Below, piece by piece: positions 1 to 7,503 of a stretch of 20,709 bases of DNA. Position 1 is the stretch's first letter; each line of letters opens with the position of its first letter. The notes beneath the pieces were generated by a model. The model saw nothing but the letters and a program-made list of their open reading frames with translations. It was not told where the DNA came from and made no database searches. Source of the stretch: Syntrophaceae bacterium UBA5764 (lineage in GTDB: Bacteria > Desulfobacterota > Syntrophia > Syntrophales > Smithellaceae); NCBI GenBank assembly GCA_002418825.1, contig DIEW01000035.1, positions 1-20,709 of the forward strand, given 5' to 3'. The position numbers were made by a program, and so were the translations under genes.

Positions 1-1080
1 AAGGCCCGCTACGCCGTGGTGGAGGGAGGGACATCGCAGGGCGTACTCAAAGCTTATCTGCAGGAGCACTATCCGCACCTGCGTCACAGCATTCCCGACG
101 CGCCGCCTACTACGACGATTGCCGCCAATGTTGCTTTGCATGGCCAAGGGCGCTTAACCAATCAGTATGGTTTTAATTCTGATATGGTCACGGGCATGGA
201 AATTGTTTTACCGACGGGTGAGATTTGCTTGATCGGCTCGCCATCTTTAGGCCCTTACTGGTTTTCCAAAGGCCCCACGCTTCCCGATCTTTCTGGATTG
301 TTTCTGGGGTGGCTTGGTGCCACGGGCGTTATCACCAAAATGGGATTACGGCTTTACCCCAACAAGAAAATTCGTGAGGTGGAAATGTTTGTCACCGATA
401 AAGTCGAGCTTGTGCCAGAAATTCTTTACAAGCTCACCCACTTGGAAATTCTGGAAGACGTGAATGTCTGGTTCCAGCCCAAACCGTTGATGTTTGTGGG
501 TAATTTTCACGTCACTATTTATTTTAACGGTGATACGGAAGAGGAGATTGAATTTAAAAGAAAGATGATTTGGGATTCACTACAGGAATTTATCGACTCC
601 AAAGACGGTGGATTCATGAATGTGCAGTATATGAAAGGAATGCTTCTGCAGATGCCCCAACGCGGTATCGCCGATTTTGCCGATGTGCCCAAAGGCGGCG
701 GATTTGAGTATTCGGGGCCGATAACAATTATCGAACATTTCCCGCAATACGCCGCCAAGGTCGTCGAGTTGGCGAAAAGATATGATATCCTCTATGCCAG
801 CTCCGCGCGATTGATTTCCGGCGGACATTGCATGATGTTCAGCATCTCGTTCGCTTTCAACCGCAGCAATCCGGGGATGATGAAAAGAGTAAAGGAAGCC
901 CTGGATGAAGCTACTACTTTCGCCCTAGAGATGGGAGGGATTCCTTGGAAACCCAATTTTATGGAGCAGAAAATGACGATGAAAAAAATGGATCCTAACG
1001 CTCTCAATCTTTTACAGATGATAAAGAAAAATCTTGATCCGGAAGGCATCATGAATCCCGGAAACTGGGAGGTGAACTGA
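1..1080 (+). CDS. FAD-linked oxidase (GlcD/D-lactate dehydrogenase type), 5' partial
   Basis: The reading frame is open from base 1, so the N-terminal part of the FAD domain lies outside the window. What remains is the end of the FAD-binding PCMH domain, with a glycine-rich G-x-x-G-W-L-G-A-T-G-V-I-T-K segment near base 300, and the FAD-oxidase C-terminal domain, ending in the family signature L-D-P-E-G-I-M-N-P-G-N-W. Members oxidise 2-hydroxy acids such as lactate or glycolate, or related substrates, and pass electrons to an Fe-S partner. That partner is encoded next: the TGA stop (1078-1080) shares one base with its ATG, as expected for translationally coupled subunits. The substrate cannot be read from the sequence. 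Family assignment is secure, the exact enzyme is not. Confidence 0.88.
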   Translation, partial: KARYAVVEGGTSQGVLKAYLQEHYPHLRHSIPDAPPTTTIAANVALHGQGRLTNQYGFNSDMVTGMEIVLPTGEICLIGSPSLGPYWFSKGPTLPDLSGLFLGWLGATGVITKMGLRLYPNKKIREVEMFVTDKVELVPEILYKLTHLEILEDVNVWFQPKPLMFVGNFHVTIYFNGDTEEEIEFKRKMIWDSLQEFIDSKDGGFMNVQYMKGMLLQMPQRGIADFADVPKGGGFEYSGPITIIEHFPQYAAKVVELAKRYDILYASSARLISGGHCMMFSISFAFNRSNPGMMKRVKEALDEATTFALEMGGIPWKPNFMEQKMTMKKMDPNALNLLQMIKKNLDPEGIMNPGNWEVN

Positions 1081-2255
1081 TGACCTACATACGTAGCATA
1101 GAACATGCAGATATCGTTCATAGATGCTTTCGGTGCGGTTACTGTAAATTTCCTGAGGATTACAGCGACTTCAACTGTCCTTCATACAAGGCCTTCGGCT
1201 GGGATACTTTTTCACCGGGCGGCAGGATGTGGCTGATCCGCGCCTGGCTTTTGGGCGAAATCGAGACAAGTCAGCGCTTTGCCGAAATTCTGTATTCGTG
1301 CGTGGCGTGCGACAACTGCAAAAATCAGTGTGTTTTTGGCAAGTTCAGAGATTTTTTGCCGGAAATCTTTCAGGAAGCAAAGGCTGAACTGGTCAGTGAT
1401 GGTTTGATTCCTCCCGCTGTGCGTGATTATTTCAAGGCAATTGTCGTAAGCGGCAATCCTTATAAATTGCCGCAGGCGGAAAGGGGCAAATGGTCTGAAG
1501 GCACAGGACTGCAAAAGTACTTAGGTCAGGAGTATCTATTTTATGTGGGATGTGTCGGCTCCTACGATGAAGTCGGGCAAAAAATGGCCAAAAGCGTGGG
1601 AAGTATGCTGGTCAAGACCGGGGTATCCGTCGGTATTTTAGGAGAAGAGGAAACCTGTGACGGAAACGAAGTGAAAATTTTGGGCGAAATGGGATTGTTT
1701 GGCGAGCTTGCCCATGCCAATATTGAAAAATTTAAAACAAAGGGTGTCAAAAAAATCATCACGCTTGACCCTCATGCGCTCAATGTTTTTAAAAATGATT
1801 ATCCGAAACTCGGTGCGGATTTTCAGGTGTTTCATTACACGGAGATATTGGCCGGGTTGGTGAAAAAGAAAAATATAAAGTTTAAAACTTATTCGGCAAG
1901 AATCACTTATCATGATCCGTGTTATTTAGGACGCCACAATCAGATATACGCAGCACCGCGGGAAATTCTCCGTGCCGTTCCCGGCGTGGAGCTAATCGAG
2001 ATGCGCCGCCACGGCCTTAATGCTTTTTGCTGTGGCGGAGGAGGAGGTAACTTCTTTACGGATATTCTGGGCACGGGCGAAAACAGCGCCGGACGCGTGC
2101 GTGTACAAGAAGCACTGCAAACAGGCGCTAATGTCATCGCTGTCGCTTGCCCGATCTGTGCCAAAATGCTTACCGACGCGGTGAAGATAGAGAATCTGGA
2201 AGATAAGTTAGAGATTCTGAGTATTGTTGAAATTATGAACAGAGCGCAAAAATGA
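1080..2255 (+). CDS. (Fe-S)-binding oxidoreductase subunit, HdrD/GlcF-like with CCG domains
   Basis: This is the electron-transfer partner of the preceding flavoprotein; its ATG overlaps that gene's stop by one base. The N-terminus has two ferredoxin-type cysteine clusters, C16-C19-C22 with C33-P, and C74-C77-C80 with C84, consistent with two [4Fe-4S] centres. Two cysteine-rich CCG-type domains follow. The C-terminal one is complete (H-D-P-C281, C317-C318-G, C357-P-I-C360) and could hold a noncubane [4Fe-4S] cluster as in heterodisulfide reductase. The first is degenerate: C158 is present, but the usual CCG reads C193-D-G and the usual C-x-x-C reads D230-P-H-A. Length of 391 residues is normal for the family. 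The electron acceptor (quinone, thiol or disulfide) is unknown. Confidence 0.87.
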   Translation: MTYIRSIEHADIVHRCFRCGYCKFPEDYSDFNCPSYKAFGWDTFSPGGRMWLIRAWLLGEIETSQRFAEILYSCVACDNCKNQCVFGKFRDFLPEIFQEAKAELVSDGLIPPAVRDYFKAIVVSGNPYKLPQAERGKWSEGTGLQKYLGQEYLFYVGCVGSYDEVGQKMAKSVGSMLVKTGVSVGILGEEETCDGNEVKILGEMGLFGELAHANIEKFKTKGVKKIITLDPHALNVFKNDYPKLGADFQVFHYTEILAGLVKKKNIKFKTYSARITYHDPCYLGRHNQIYAAPREILRAVPGVELIEMRRHGLNAFCCGGGGGNFFTDILGTGENSAGRVRVQEALQTGANVIAVACPICAKMLTDAVKIENLEDKLEILSIVEIMNRAQK

Positions 2256-2272
2256 TCAAGAAAGGAAGTGTT

Positions 2273-2809
2273 ATGGATAAAGATAAAATGCTCCAGGAAG
2301 TTTACGAAAAGGCAAAAGCCTACGAGTTAAAAGGGGGCAATTGTGCCCAATGTTCTATTGCTGCTATTTTTGAAGTTCTCGGTGTTAATGATGAAAATGT
2401 CATCAGGGCGGCCACGGGTCTGGCCGACGGTGTGGGGCTCTCCGGCGACGGTCATTGCGGCGCTCTTTCCGGCGGAACAATCGCCATCAGTTATTTCTTC
2501 GGCAGAAAAAAAGAAGATATGGCAAGGATGGGCAAAAATTTAAAAGCGCTTCTTTTGGCAAAAAAACTTCACGCCGAATTCGTGAAAGAATTTTCTACCT
2601 GCCGCTGCCACGATATTCAAATCAAACAGTTTGGCCGTTTCTTCGATATGTGTAATATGGAGGATTTGAAGGCAGCGCAAGTCGTGGGCATGGCGGAGCA
2701 ATGTTCGACGCTGGTCGGAAAAGTGGCGCGCATGGCTTTGGAAATTATTTTGGAAGAAAGGGAAAAGGAAGCGAAAAAAGCAAAACAAGAAGAGCTTTCC
2801 GTTCTATAG
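2273..2809 (+). CDS. C_GCAxxG_C_C family redox protein
   Basis: This cysteine-rich protein matches the C_GCAxxG_C_C family, thought to be redox-active and often found near Fe-S oxidoreductases; no reaction is established for it. From the chosen start, conserved cysteines are C24, C27, C62 (in G-H-C-G-A-L-S-G-G), C110, C112, C127 and C144. The frame is open from an ATG at 2252 that overlaps the upstream stop. However, the strong ribosome site AAAGGAAG at 2261-2268 fits the ATG at 2273, giving 178 residues, so that start was chosen. It ends in a lysine/glutamate-rich helix. It is the third gene of the operon, and the context suggests it receives or buffers electrons from the two upstream proteins (inference). 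Confidence 0.85.
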   Translation: MDKDKMLQEVYEKAKAYELKGGNCAQCSIAAIFEVLGVNDENVIRAATGLADGVGLSGDGHCGALSGGTIAISYFFGRKKEDMARMGKNLKALLLAKKLHAEFVKEFSTCRCHDIQIKQFGRFFDMCNMEDLKAAQVVGMAEQCSTLVGKVARMALEIILEEREKEAKKAKQEELSVL

Positions 2810-2861
2810 TATAATAACTTAAATTTGTGGCGCGGTTTTTGTCGCCAGATCGGGAGGCCAA

Positions 2862-2951
2862 ATGAAAGAATTGATAATAGTAGTTGTTATTATCGCGGTT
2901 TGGATATTTCTGCAGGCTTGGCTTCTGCCGCGGCTGGGAATATCCACCTGA
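2862..2951 (+). CDS. Small single-span membrane protein, 29 residues
   Basis: A 30-codon frame starts with ATG at 2862, nine bases after a strong Shine-Dalgarno (GGGAGG, 2852-2857), and ends at TGA 2949-2951. The product begins M-K-E-L, runs through about 16 hydrophobic residues (I-I-V-V-V-I-I-A-V-W-I-F-L) and ends L-P-R-L-G-I-S-T. This gives one predicted membrane helix with a short polar end carrying an arginine. It lies 52 bases after the C_GCAxxG_C_C gene on the same strand, so it is probably the last cistron of that operon. I cannot assign a function. The strong ribosome site and uninterrupted hydrophobic core argue against chance, but a frame this short needs conservation to be certain. 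Confidence 0.6.
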   Translation: MKELIIVVVIIAVWIFLQAWLLPRLGIST

Positions 2952-2961
2952 ATGAAACCGG

Positions 2962-2981
2962 CCTGTCCGGGTCAGGACAGG
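2962..2981. other. Hairpin after the small membrane gene
   Basis: A perfect 7-bp stem, CCTGTCC (2962-2968) with GGACAGG (2975-2981), has a six-base loop GGGTCA. It begins 11 bases after the 2862-2951 stop. No T-tract follows on the + strand, so it is not a standard intrinsic terminator. It may protect or shape the 3' end of the upstream mRNA. Confidence 0.35.
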
Positions 2982-3064
2982 AAAGAAAACAGAGATAGCA
3001 AAGATATTCAAGAAAAATAATTGCTGTTAAAAACGGGAAAAAACAGATTCAATGTGTATGCCGA

Positions 3065-3142
3065 TAAATAAAAAGTCATCAACAAAATTTTGCTAGAGTC
3101 TTTCTTTTTATTTAAGACATATTTTGCTCCGTCAGCAAATAT
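3065..3142. terminator. Two tandem inverted repeats between convergent genes
   Basis: The first repeat has 11-bp AT-rich arms (TAAATAAAAAG at 3065-3075, CTTTTTATTTA at 3104-3114) with a 28-base loop. The second is a hairpin, ATATTTTGCT (3119-3128) with AGCAAATAT (3134-3142), with one bulged base and loop CCGTC. The second abuts the stop of the minus-strand DUF3617 gene. On the + strand it is followed by a T-rich run. Placement between convergent transcripts suggests bidirectional termination, though the stems are AT-rich and neither has an ideal U-tract. Confidence 0.4.
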
Positions 3143-3565
3143 TTACTTTTTGCATGGCCCGATGTATTTTCCCGATATCTTGTTGGTAAGCTGCATTTCC
3201 GGCTGCCCTTTTGCTTTAATTTTTGTTGTCGACGTGCCGTCGAAAGTATTTCCTTTATAAGTTGTTTTTCCTTCCGTGATTATCAGGTCTTCTTTGCCCC
3301 GACATTCAACAGAATAGGTAACAGTATCGCCGCTGACTTTATAGCTTTTAGTTTTACATTCATAATTGTCGGACGCAGATTTGGGCACGGCCTTATCTTT
3401 AGTGATGCATTGTTTCACCGTAGTGGCCGGCATCTGCACGGGCACTCCTTTCATTTCGGCCTTGGTGGTTATTTCCCAGAGCCCTTCTTTGATTTCCGCA
3501 AAGGCTCCTGTTGCCCAAACCAAAGAAATCAAAACGGCAAAAACGGTAATTTTTTTTGCGAGCAT
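3143..3565 (-). CDS. Secreted DUF3617 domain protein
   Basis: The product is a small exported protein of the DUF3617 family. An N-terminal signal peptide (about residues 1-23, positive start then hydrophobic core, cleavage likely after A-F-A) precedes the family hallmark E-G-L-W-E-I-T-T-K and a Q-C-I-T-K segment. The mature part has four cysteines, in Q-C-I-T, Y-E-C-K, V-E-C-R and the terminal P-C-K-K, which could form two disulfides in the periplasm. The function of the family is unknown. Candidate starts occur at 3571 and 3565. The ribosome site AAAAGGAG (3572-3579) touches the first and lies six bases before the second, so the second was chosen (140 residues). It is transcribed alone, convergent to the upstream operon. 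Confidence 0.8.
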   Translation of the reverse strand: MLAKKITVFAVLISLVWATGAFAEIKEGLWEITTKAEMKGVPVQMPATTVKQCITKDKAVPKSASDNYECKTKSYKVSGDTVTYSVECRGKEDLIITEGKTTYKGNTFDGTSTTKIKAKGQPEMQLTNKISGKYIGPCKK

Positions 3566-3571
3566 ACACAT

Positions 3572-3772
3572 CTCCTTTTCTTCAAGGCTTAAAATTTTTT
3601 TCAAAGATGGTATCAATTTATCATGTCCGCGGAAAATCTGAAATACTTATCGTGCAACAGAGCAAAATAATTAGAGAACGCAACAAGGGACGGGAAAATC
3701 TTTGTGGAAAATCAGGTATTTTTTGATTGTTTCTCCGGCTTTTCTTTTATACCTTCTGTTCGGATAAGGGTA
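3572..3772. other. Intergenic stretch, no gene seen
   Basis: This lies between the divergent DUF3617 and acyl-CoA ligase genes. Apart from the DUF3617 ribosome site (3572-3579) I found no coding frame with a ribosome site and no clear promoter for the minus-strand gene. The regulatory features for the ligase begin at 3773. Confidence 0.5.
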
Positions 3773-3792
3773 TAATATGTCTTGACATATTA
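3773..3792. promoter_or_regulatory. Operator-like dyad over the ligase -35 box
   Basis: Perfect 9-bp arms TAATATGTC and GACATATTA are separated by TT. The dyad covers the -35 hexamer of the promoter at 3782-3809. A 20-bp perfect dyad at -35 is typical of a dimeric repressor site (TetR, GntR or MarR type); the binding protein is unknown. Confidence 0.55.
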
Positions 3793-3809
3793 ATAATTAT
3801 TTTTATAAT
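3782..3809 (+). promoter_or_regulatory. Near-consensus sigma70 promoter of the acyl-CoA ligase
   Basis: A consensus -35 TTGACA (3782-3787) is separated by 16 bases from a consensus -10 TATAAT (3804-3809). Start of transcription is expected near 3816, leaving a leader of about 115 bases before the ligase ATG. A promoter this strong without control would be unusual for a catabolic gene, which fits the flanking dyads. Confidence 0.75.
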
Positions 3810-3829
3810 GCCACTTAACGTAAGGTGGC
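3810..3829. promoter_or_regulatory. Dyad over the ligase transcription start
   Basis: GCCACTT (3810-3816) and AGGTGGC (3823-3829, after the loop AACGTA) form a 7-bp stem with one G-T pair. It begins directly after the -10 box and spans the expected start site. It could be a second operator or a 5' mRNA hairpin. Confidence 0.4.
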
Positions 3830-3931
3830 AAAAGGTGAATGGGAAAGAGTGATAAGGGGGAGTTTTTTTCTGAAAATCCGTATTTTCGTCAAAACAAAAA
3901 ATAGTTAACCTTTAAAAAAGCAGGGTGATTT

Positions 3932-5572
3932 ATGTCCGGGTTTGTCCACAAAACAATAGGCGAAGTAATCAGGGACGCGGCGCATCGTTATCCGCTGACC
4001 GACGCCCTTATTCATCCCGATTCCGGTGTTCATTTCAATTATCAGCAATTCTACGACCAATGTAGAAAAGTGGCCAAAGGGCTCATTGCACTGGGTGTTA
4101 AAAGAGGTGACCATGTGTCCGTATGGACGACGAATATTCCGGAGTGGGTTTATCTGCAGTTTGCTTTGGGCATGGTCGGCGGAGTTTTGGTAACGGTAAA
4201 CACGAATTATCAATCACATGAGTTGGAATACATACTTAAACAATCGGATTCCGGTGTTTTGTTTGTCATGGAATCTTACCGTGACGTAAATTTCTACGAA
4301 ATTGTGCGACGGGTCGTTCCGGAATTGGATGTGGCTAATCAGCAAAACCTGACATCAGCAAAACTCCCGCTTTTGAAGTCTGTCGTCTACATCGGGAAAC
4401 GAGAGCGGATAACCGGCATGATGTATTTTGAAGAGATGGTGAAACGCGGAGAAAATATCCCTGACAAAGAATTGGATGAGCGTATAGAATCTCTTGATGA
4501 AAACGATGTCATCAATATGCAGTATACGTCGGGAACAACCGGCTTTCCTAAAGGAGTGATGCTTACCCATCGCAATGTGGTCAACAACGCTCGGATGGTC
4601 GGCGATGTTATGGGTATGACTCACAAGGATAAACTCCTTATCCAGGTGCCGTTTTTCCACTGTTTCGGCTGCGTAATGAGCACAATGAATTGTGTTTACC
4701 ACGGATCCACTATGGTTGTGCTGGAATTCTTTGATCCCCTCAAGGCGCTTGCAGCCATAGCTGCCGAGCGATGTACGGCGGTGAACGGCGTGCCGACAAT
4801 GTTTGTGGCTATTCTCAATCATCCTGATTTTGACCGCTATGATTTGACCTCTCTTCGCACTGGTATTATGGCTGGAGCGCCATGCCCCAAGGAAACAATG
4901 AACCAGGTCCGAGATAAAATGCATTGTGAAGAAATAGTCATTGCTTTTGGCCAGACGGAAAGTGCGCCGGTAATGACCATGACTCGCCGCGATGATCCGG
5001 TCAAATTGCGTGTTTCTACTGTGGGCAGGCTTTTACCGGATATTGAAGGAAAAATTGTCAATCCTGAAACAAGGGAAGACGTGCCTCTCGGTGTACAAGG
5101 GGAAATCGTCACCCGCAGCGATTGCGTGATGAAGGGTTATTATAAAATGCCGGAAGCAACTGCGGAAGCAATAGATAAGGAAGGGTGGCTGTACACCGGT
5201 GACCTGGGCGAAATGGATGAAAACGGGTATTTTAAAGTCACAGGAAGAATTAAAGACATGATTATCCGGGGCGGCGAAAATATTTATCCACGGGAAATTG
5301 AAGAATTTCTTTATCAGCATCCTAAAGTCATTAATGTTCAGGTCATAGGAATTCCGGATAAGAAATACGGCGAGCAGGTGTTGGCGGCAATTCAACTAAA
5401 AAACGGCCAAGAAGCCACTGCGGAGGAGTTGGTTGAATTTTGTAAAGGTAAAATCGCCCGGCATAAAATTCCTAAATACTGGGAGTTTGTGGACAGTTTC
5501 CCGATGACCGCCAGCGGTAAGGTTCAAAAATATAAGATGAAGGAAATTTTTGCAGCAAAATATGCGAGTTGA
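3932..5572 (+). CDS. Acyl-CoA ligase (AMP-binding, FadD-like)
   Basis: This 546-residue adenylate-forming enzyme activates a fatty or other carboxylic acid with ATP and CoA to the acyl-CoA. Visible family motifs in order are the P-loop Y-T-S-G-T-T-G-F-P-K-G near residue 200, F-G-Q-T-E-S (aromatic/acid motif) near 350, G-W-L-Y-T-G-D-L-G near 430, G-R-I-K-D-M-I-I-R-G-G-E-N-I-Y-P-R-E near 450, and the C-terminal catalytic lysine in T-A-S-G-K-V-Q-K. Length is typical of medium/long-chain ligases; chain length cannot be read from sequence. A weak ribosome site (AGGGTGA, about 3922-3928) precedes the ATG. It is monocistronic by context: a 331-base gap follows. The strong promoter and two dyads upstream suggest repression lifted by a metabolite such as an acyl-CoA (inference). 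Confidence 0.92.
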   Translation: MSGFVHKTIGEVIRDAAHRYPLTDALIHPDSGVHFNYQQFYDQCRKVAKGLIALGVKRGDHVSVWTTNIPEWVYLQFALGMVGGVLVTVNTNYQSHELEYILKQSDSGVLFVMESYRDVNFYEIVRRVVPELDVANQQNLTSAKLPLLKSVVYIGKRERITGMMYFEEMVKRGENIPDKELDERIESLDENDVINMQYTSGTTGFPKGVMLTHRNVVNNARMVGDVMGMTHKDKLLIQVPFFHCFGCVMSTMNCVYHGSTMVVLEFFDPLKALAAIAAERCTAVNGVPTMFVAILNHPDFDRYDLTSLRTGIMAGAPCPKETMNQVRDKMHCEEIVIAFGQTESAPVMTMTRRDDPVKLRVSTVGRLLPDIEGKIVNPETREDVPLGVQGEIVTRSDCVMKGYYKMPEATAEAIDKEGWLYTGDLGEMDENGYFKVTGRIKDMIIRGGENIYPREIEEFLYQHPKVINVQVIGIPDKKYGEQVLAAIQLKNGQEATAEELVEFCKGKIARHKIPKYWEFVDSFPMTASGKVQKYKMKEIFAAKYAS

Positions 5573-5903
5573 ACGTGTACACGAACGGGAATAATTTTAG
5601 AGTGAAAAACAATTTCGGGACGCAAAAAGAATCAACCTGCACCAGGCCGATCCAACGGAGATATCGGAAAGCAGCGATGTGGATTAACCCTTTCGCATGT
5701 TTACCCCTCCCGCCGTTTGGATCGGCTTGTTTTATCATTCCACGCTTCCAGAATATTTCTTCATGTATGTATTGTTCTGTGGGCGAAAAGAAAAGCATGA
5801 TAAGGATTTGTGGGGAAGGCGTGGCCCTTGAAAAATCTTTAGGATAGGGTTAAAAAAAGACACTGCTTCAAAATTATGCGGTGTGACGGGAAAGAAGCGG
5901 CAT
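5573..5903. other. Intergenic region with a large inverted repeat
   Basis: This gap of 331 bases after the ligase contains the 5643-5729 inverted repeat and no convincing gene. A frame of 92 codons crosses it from a TTG at 5569 but has no ribosome site and low-complexity, non-family-like translation. No clear promoter for the MerR gene was identified. Confidence 0.5.
5643..5735 (+). terminator. Long branched stem-loop after the ligase, possible terminator
   Basis: Arms at 5643-5658 (core GCCGATCCAACGG) and 5713-5729 (core CCGTTTGGATCGGC) pair over about 16 positions with one bulged T and one G-T pair. The 54-base loop contains a smaller possible stem. The run TTGTTTTATC follows directly, as in an intrinsic terminator. 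The large loop is unusual, so a structured leader or small RNA is an alternative. Confidence 0.4.
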
Positions 5904-6284
5904 ATGAGTCATGAATTTATTTCCATAGGCGAATTGGCCAAGAAGCTGGAAATGAGCCAGCGCACCATTCGTTATTATGAAGAAATCGGTTTGCTTAACT
6001 CCATTAAACGTATGGAAGGAGGACGCCGCGTTTATACAGACGCTGATTTGCGCCGCCTGAAATTAATCAAACGTCTCAAAATTATGGGGTTGACTCTCTC
6101 CGAAATGCAGGAGCTAGAAGCCATCTGGACAATTGAAAAATCCAACGAAAAAGTTCTCAAAAGGCTGCTGGAATTGTTGGGAAATCACTTAAAAAGGTTG
6201 GAAGATCGCATCGCCGATCTGGATATTTTGAGAAACGAAATCATCGAATATCAGGAACGCATCCGGTCGAAAATTGACAAATAA
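5904..6284 (+). CDS. MerR-family transcriptional regulator
   Basis: This 126-residue DNA-binding regulator has the MerR winged helix at the N-terminus (about residues 6-75): I-G-E-L-A-K-K-L, then R-T-I-R-Y-Y-E-E-I-G-L-L and G-G-R-R-V-Y. A C-terminal dimerising coiled coil (about 80-126) is rich in leucine, arginine and glutamate. There is no cysteine-based metal site in the C-terminal part, so it is not a metal sensor of the classical type; the ligand is unknown. The frame is open from a GTG at 5883, but the ATG at 5904 starts the conserved region more naturally and was chosen; neither has a strong ribosome site. It is convergent with the exporter adaptor gene, 12 bases away. Its target is not evident. 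Confidence 0.88.
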   Translation: MSHEFISIGELAKKLEMSQRTIRYYEEIGLLNSIKRMEGGRRVYTDADLRRLKLIKRLKIMGLTLSEMQELEAIWTIEKSNEKVLKRLLELLGNHLKRLEDRIADLDILRNEIIEYQERIRSKIDK

Positions 6285-6296
6285 TAAATTTCCCAA

Positions 6297-7499
6297 TTAT
6301 TTTTTTTGTTTTATTCTTGTTTTATCACTGATGGAGTCGTCCGGGTAGGCGATAATCTTATCATTTTCGTTTAAGCCGGAGATGATTTCCACCGCCAGTC
6401 CGTTGCGATGGCCGACCTCGACGAGGCGCCGGCGGGCTTTTCCTTTTTCCACCGTAAAAACAGCCCAATCGTCTCCTAACCGGAAGAGAGCGCTGGCGGG
6501 AATCTGTAAAACATTTTTATTTTCCCAGATGATAAAATGTGCCTCCAGACGATAGCCGTCGCCCAGCGCCTGCCATTTTTCCTGCTCCGAAGTGATATCG
6601 GCAATAACCAGAACTCTCTGCTCTTCCACGCCGAGACTTGATATTTTGGTGAAACCGGCCGGTTCGACAACTCGCACAATACCTTTGAGCGTTTCATCCT
6701 GCCCCCATCGTTTTAGTAAAACGGGAGTTCCCTTTTTAATTTTAACAGCGTCAGAAGAAAGCACTTCCGCGCGAATTTCCAAATCCTTTTGGTCTCCTAT
6801 ATCCATCAATGGCTCGCCGACGTTTACCGCCCCCTCACTTTCCCGATAAAGACGGAAAACGGAGCCGCTTACCGGAGAGGGGACATAAACGAGATTATGT
6901 TCGCCGGTAGTCTTAACAGAGGCAAAGTTTTGCAAATTTGTTTTTGCCCTCTCCATGTCTGCGCGCGCCATGTCCACCGCGGCTTTTGCCGAAAGACGGT
7001 AGGCACGTGCCTTTTTCGCTTCAGTCTCTGTCTGCTCGAATTGGTCTTTGGCAATGTAGCCTTTGGAAAATAGATTGGACATTCTTTCGAGTCTTTTTTC
7101 CACGTATTCGGCATCGGACGCGGCTGCACGTTCCTTTTCTATAGCGGCTTCCAGGGCGGCTTGGGCGGCGGAAATGCTTGATTGCGCCTGGACGCGGCTG
7201 CGCGGGTCAAGCGTCTGCGAGCGCAGAGGCTCCAATACAACGAGGGTTTGTCCTTTTTTTATCGTATCTCCCACCTTGAAATCGGGGCGGCGCATGTATC
7301 CAGCCGTGGGAGCGGAAACAGTAAAGCGCTGTTTGAGACGGGTGCGACCTTCTTCTTCAATGGTTACCTGAAAATCTCCCCGCTGCACACTGACCAGATC
7401 TACTTCCTGTCTTTTGGGAAGAAATCCGTAAACAATCAGCAGGATGACAATCAGGATGAATCCCGCAATCAATAATTTTCTGCGCATGAGATTATTCAT
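6297..7499 (-). CDS. HlyD/MacA-like periplasmic adaptor of an ABC exporter
   Basis: This 400-residue membrane fusion protein links an inner-membrane exporter to an outer-membrane channel. An N-terminal membrane anchor (about residues 7-26) is followed by a first half-lipoyl segment (F-T-V-S-A-P-T-A-G-Y and V-G-D-T-I-K-K-G-Q, about 60-90) and a long alanine/glutamate-rich coiled-coil hairpin (about 105-195). The second lipoyl half (V-P-S-P-V-S-G-S-V) and beta-barrel and membrane-proximal domains come next. The ATG follows the permease stop by four bases, with ribosome site GGGAG inside the end of the permease gene. It is the last gene of the tetR-ATPase-permease-adaptor operon. The cargo is unknown, and no TolC-like channel is encoded in the window. 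Confidence 0.88.
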   Translation of the reverse strand: MNNLMRRKLLIAGFILIVILLIVYGFLPKRQEVDLVSVQRGDFQVTIEEEGRTRLKQRFTVSAPTAGYMRRPDFKVGDTIKKGQTLVVLEPLRSQTLDPRSRVQAQSSISAAQAALEAAIEKERAAASDAEYVEKRLERMSNLFSKGYIAKDQFEQTETEAKKARAYRLSAKAAVDMARADMERAKTNLQNFASVKTTGEHNLVYVPSPVSGSVFRLYRESEGAVNVGEPLMDIGDQKDLEIRAEVLSSDAVKIKKGTPVLLKRWGQDETLKGIVRVVEPAGFTKISSLGVEEQRVLVIADITSEQEKWQALGDGYRLEAHFIIWENKNVLQIPASALFRLGDDWAVFTVEKGKARRRLVEVGHRNGLAVEIISGLNENDKIIAYPDDSISDKTRIKQKK

Positions 7500-7503
7500 T
7501 TAT

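Noticed and set aside
4355..4924. A 189-codon minus frame
   Set aside because: It lies wholly inside the acyl-CoA ligase on the opposite strand and has no family-like features; it is a shadow frame.
5574..5583. 10-bp perfect palindrome CGTGTACACG just after the ligase stop
   Set aside because: Short, isolated, and not placed at a promoter; likely chance.
5569..5847. A 92-codon + frame after the acyl-CoA ligase
   Set aside because: TTG start with no ribosome site, no recognisable family features, and it runs across the large inverted repeat.
6280..6307. AT-only hairpin with T-run between the MerR and adaptor genes
   Set aside because: The stem contains only A-T pairs with a bulge, too weak to call a terminator with confidence.
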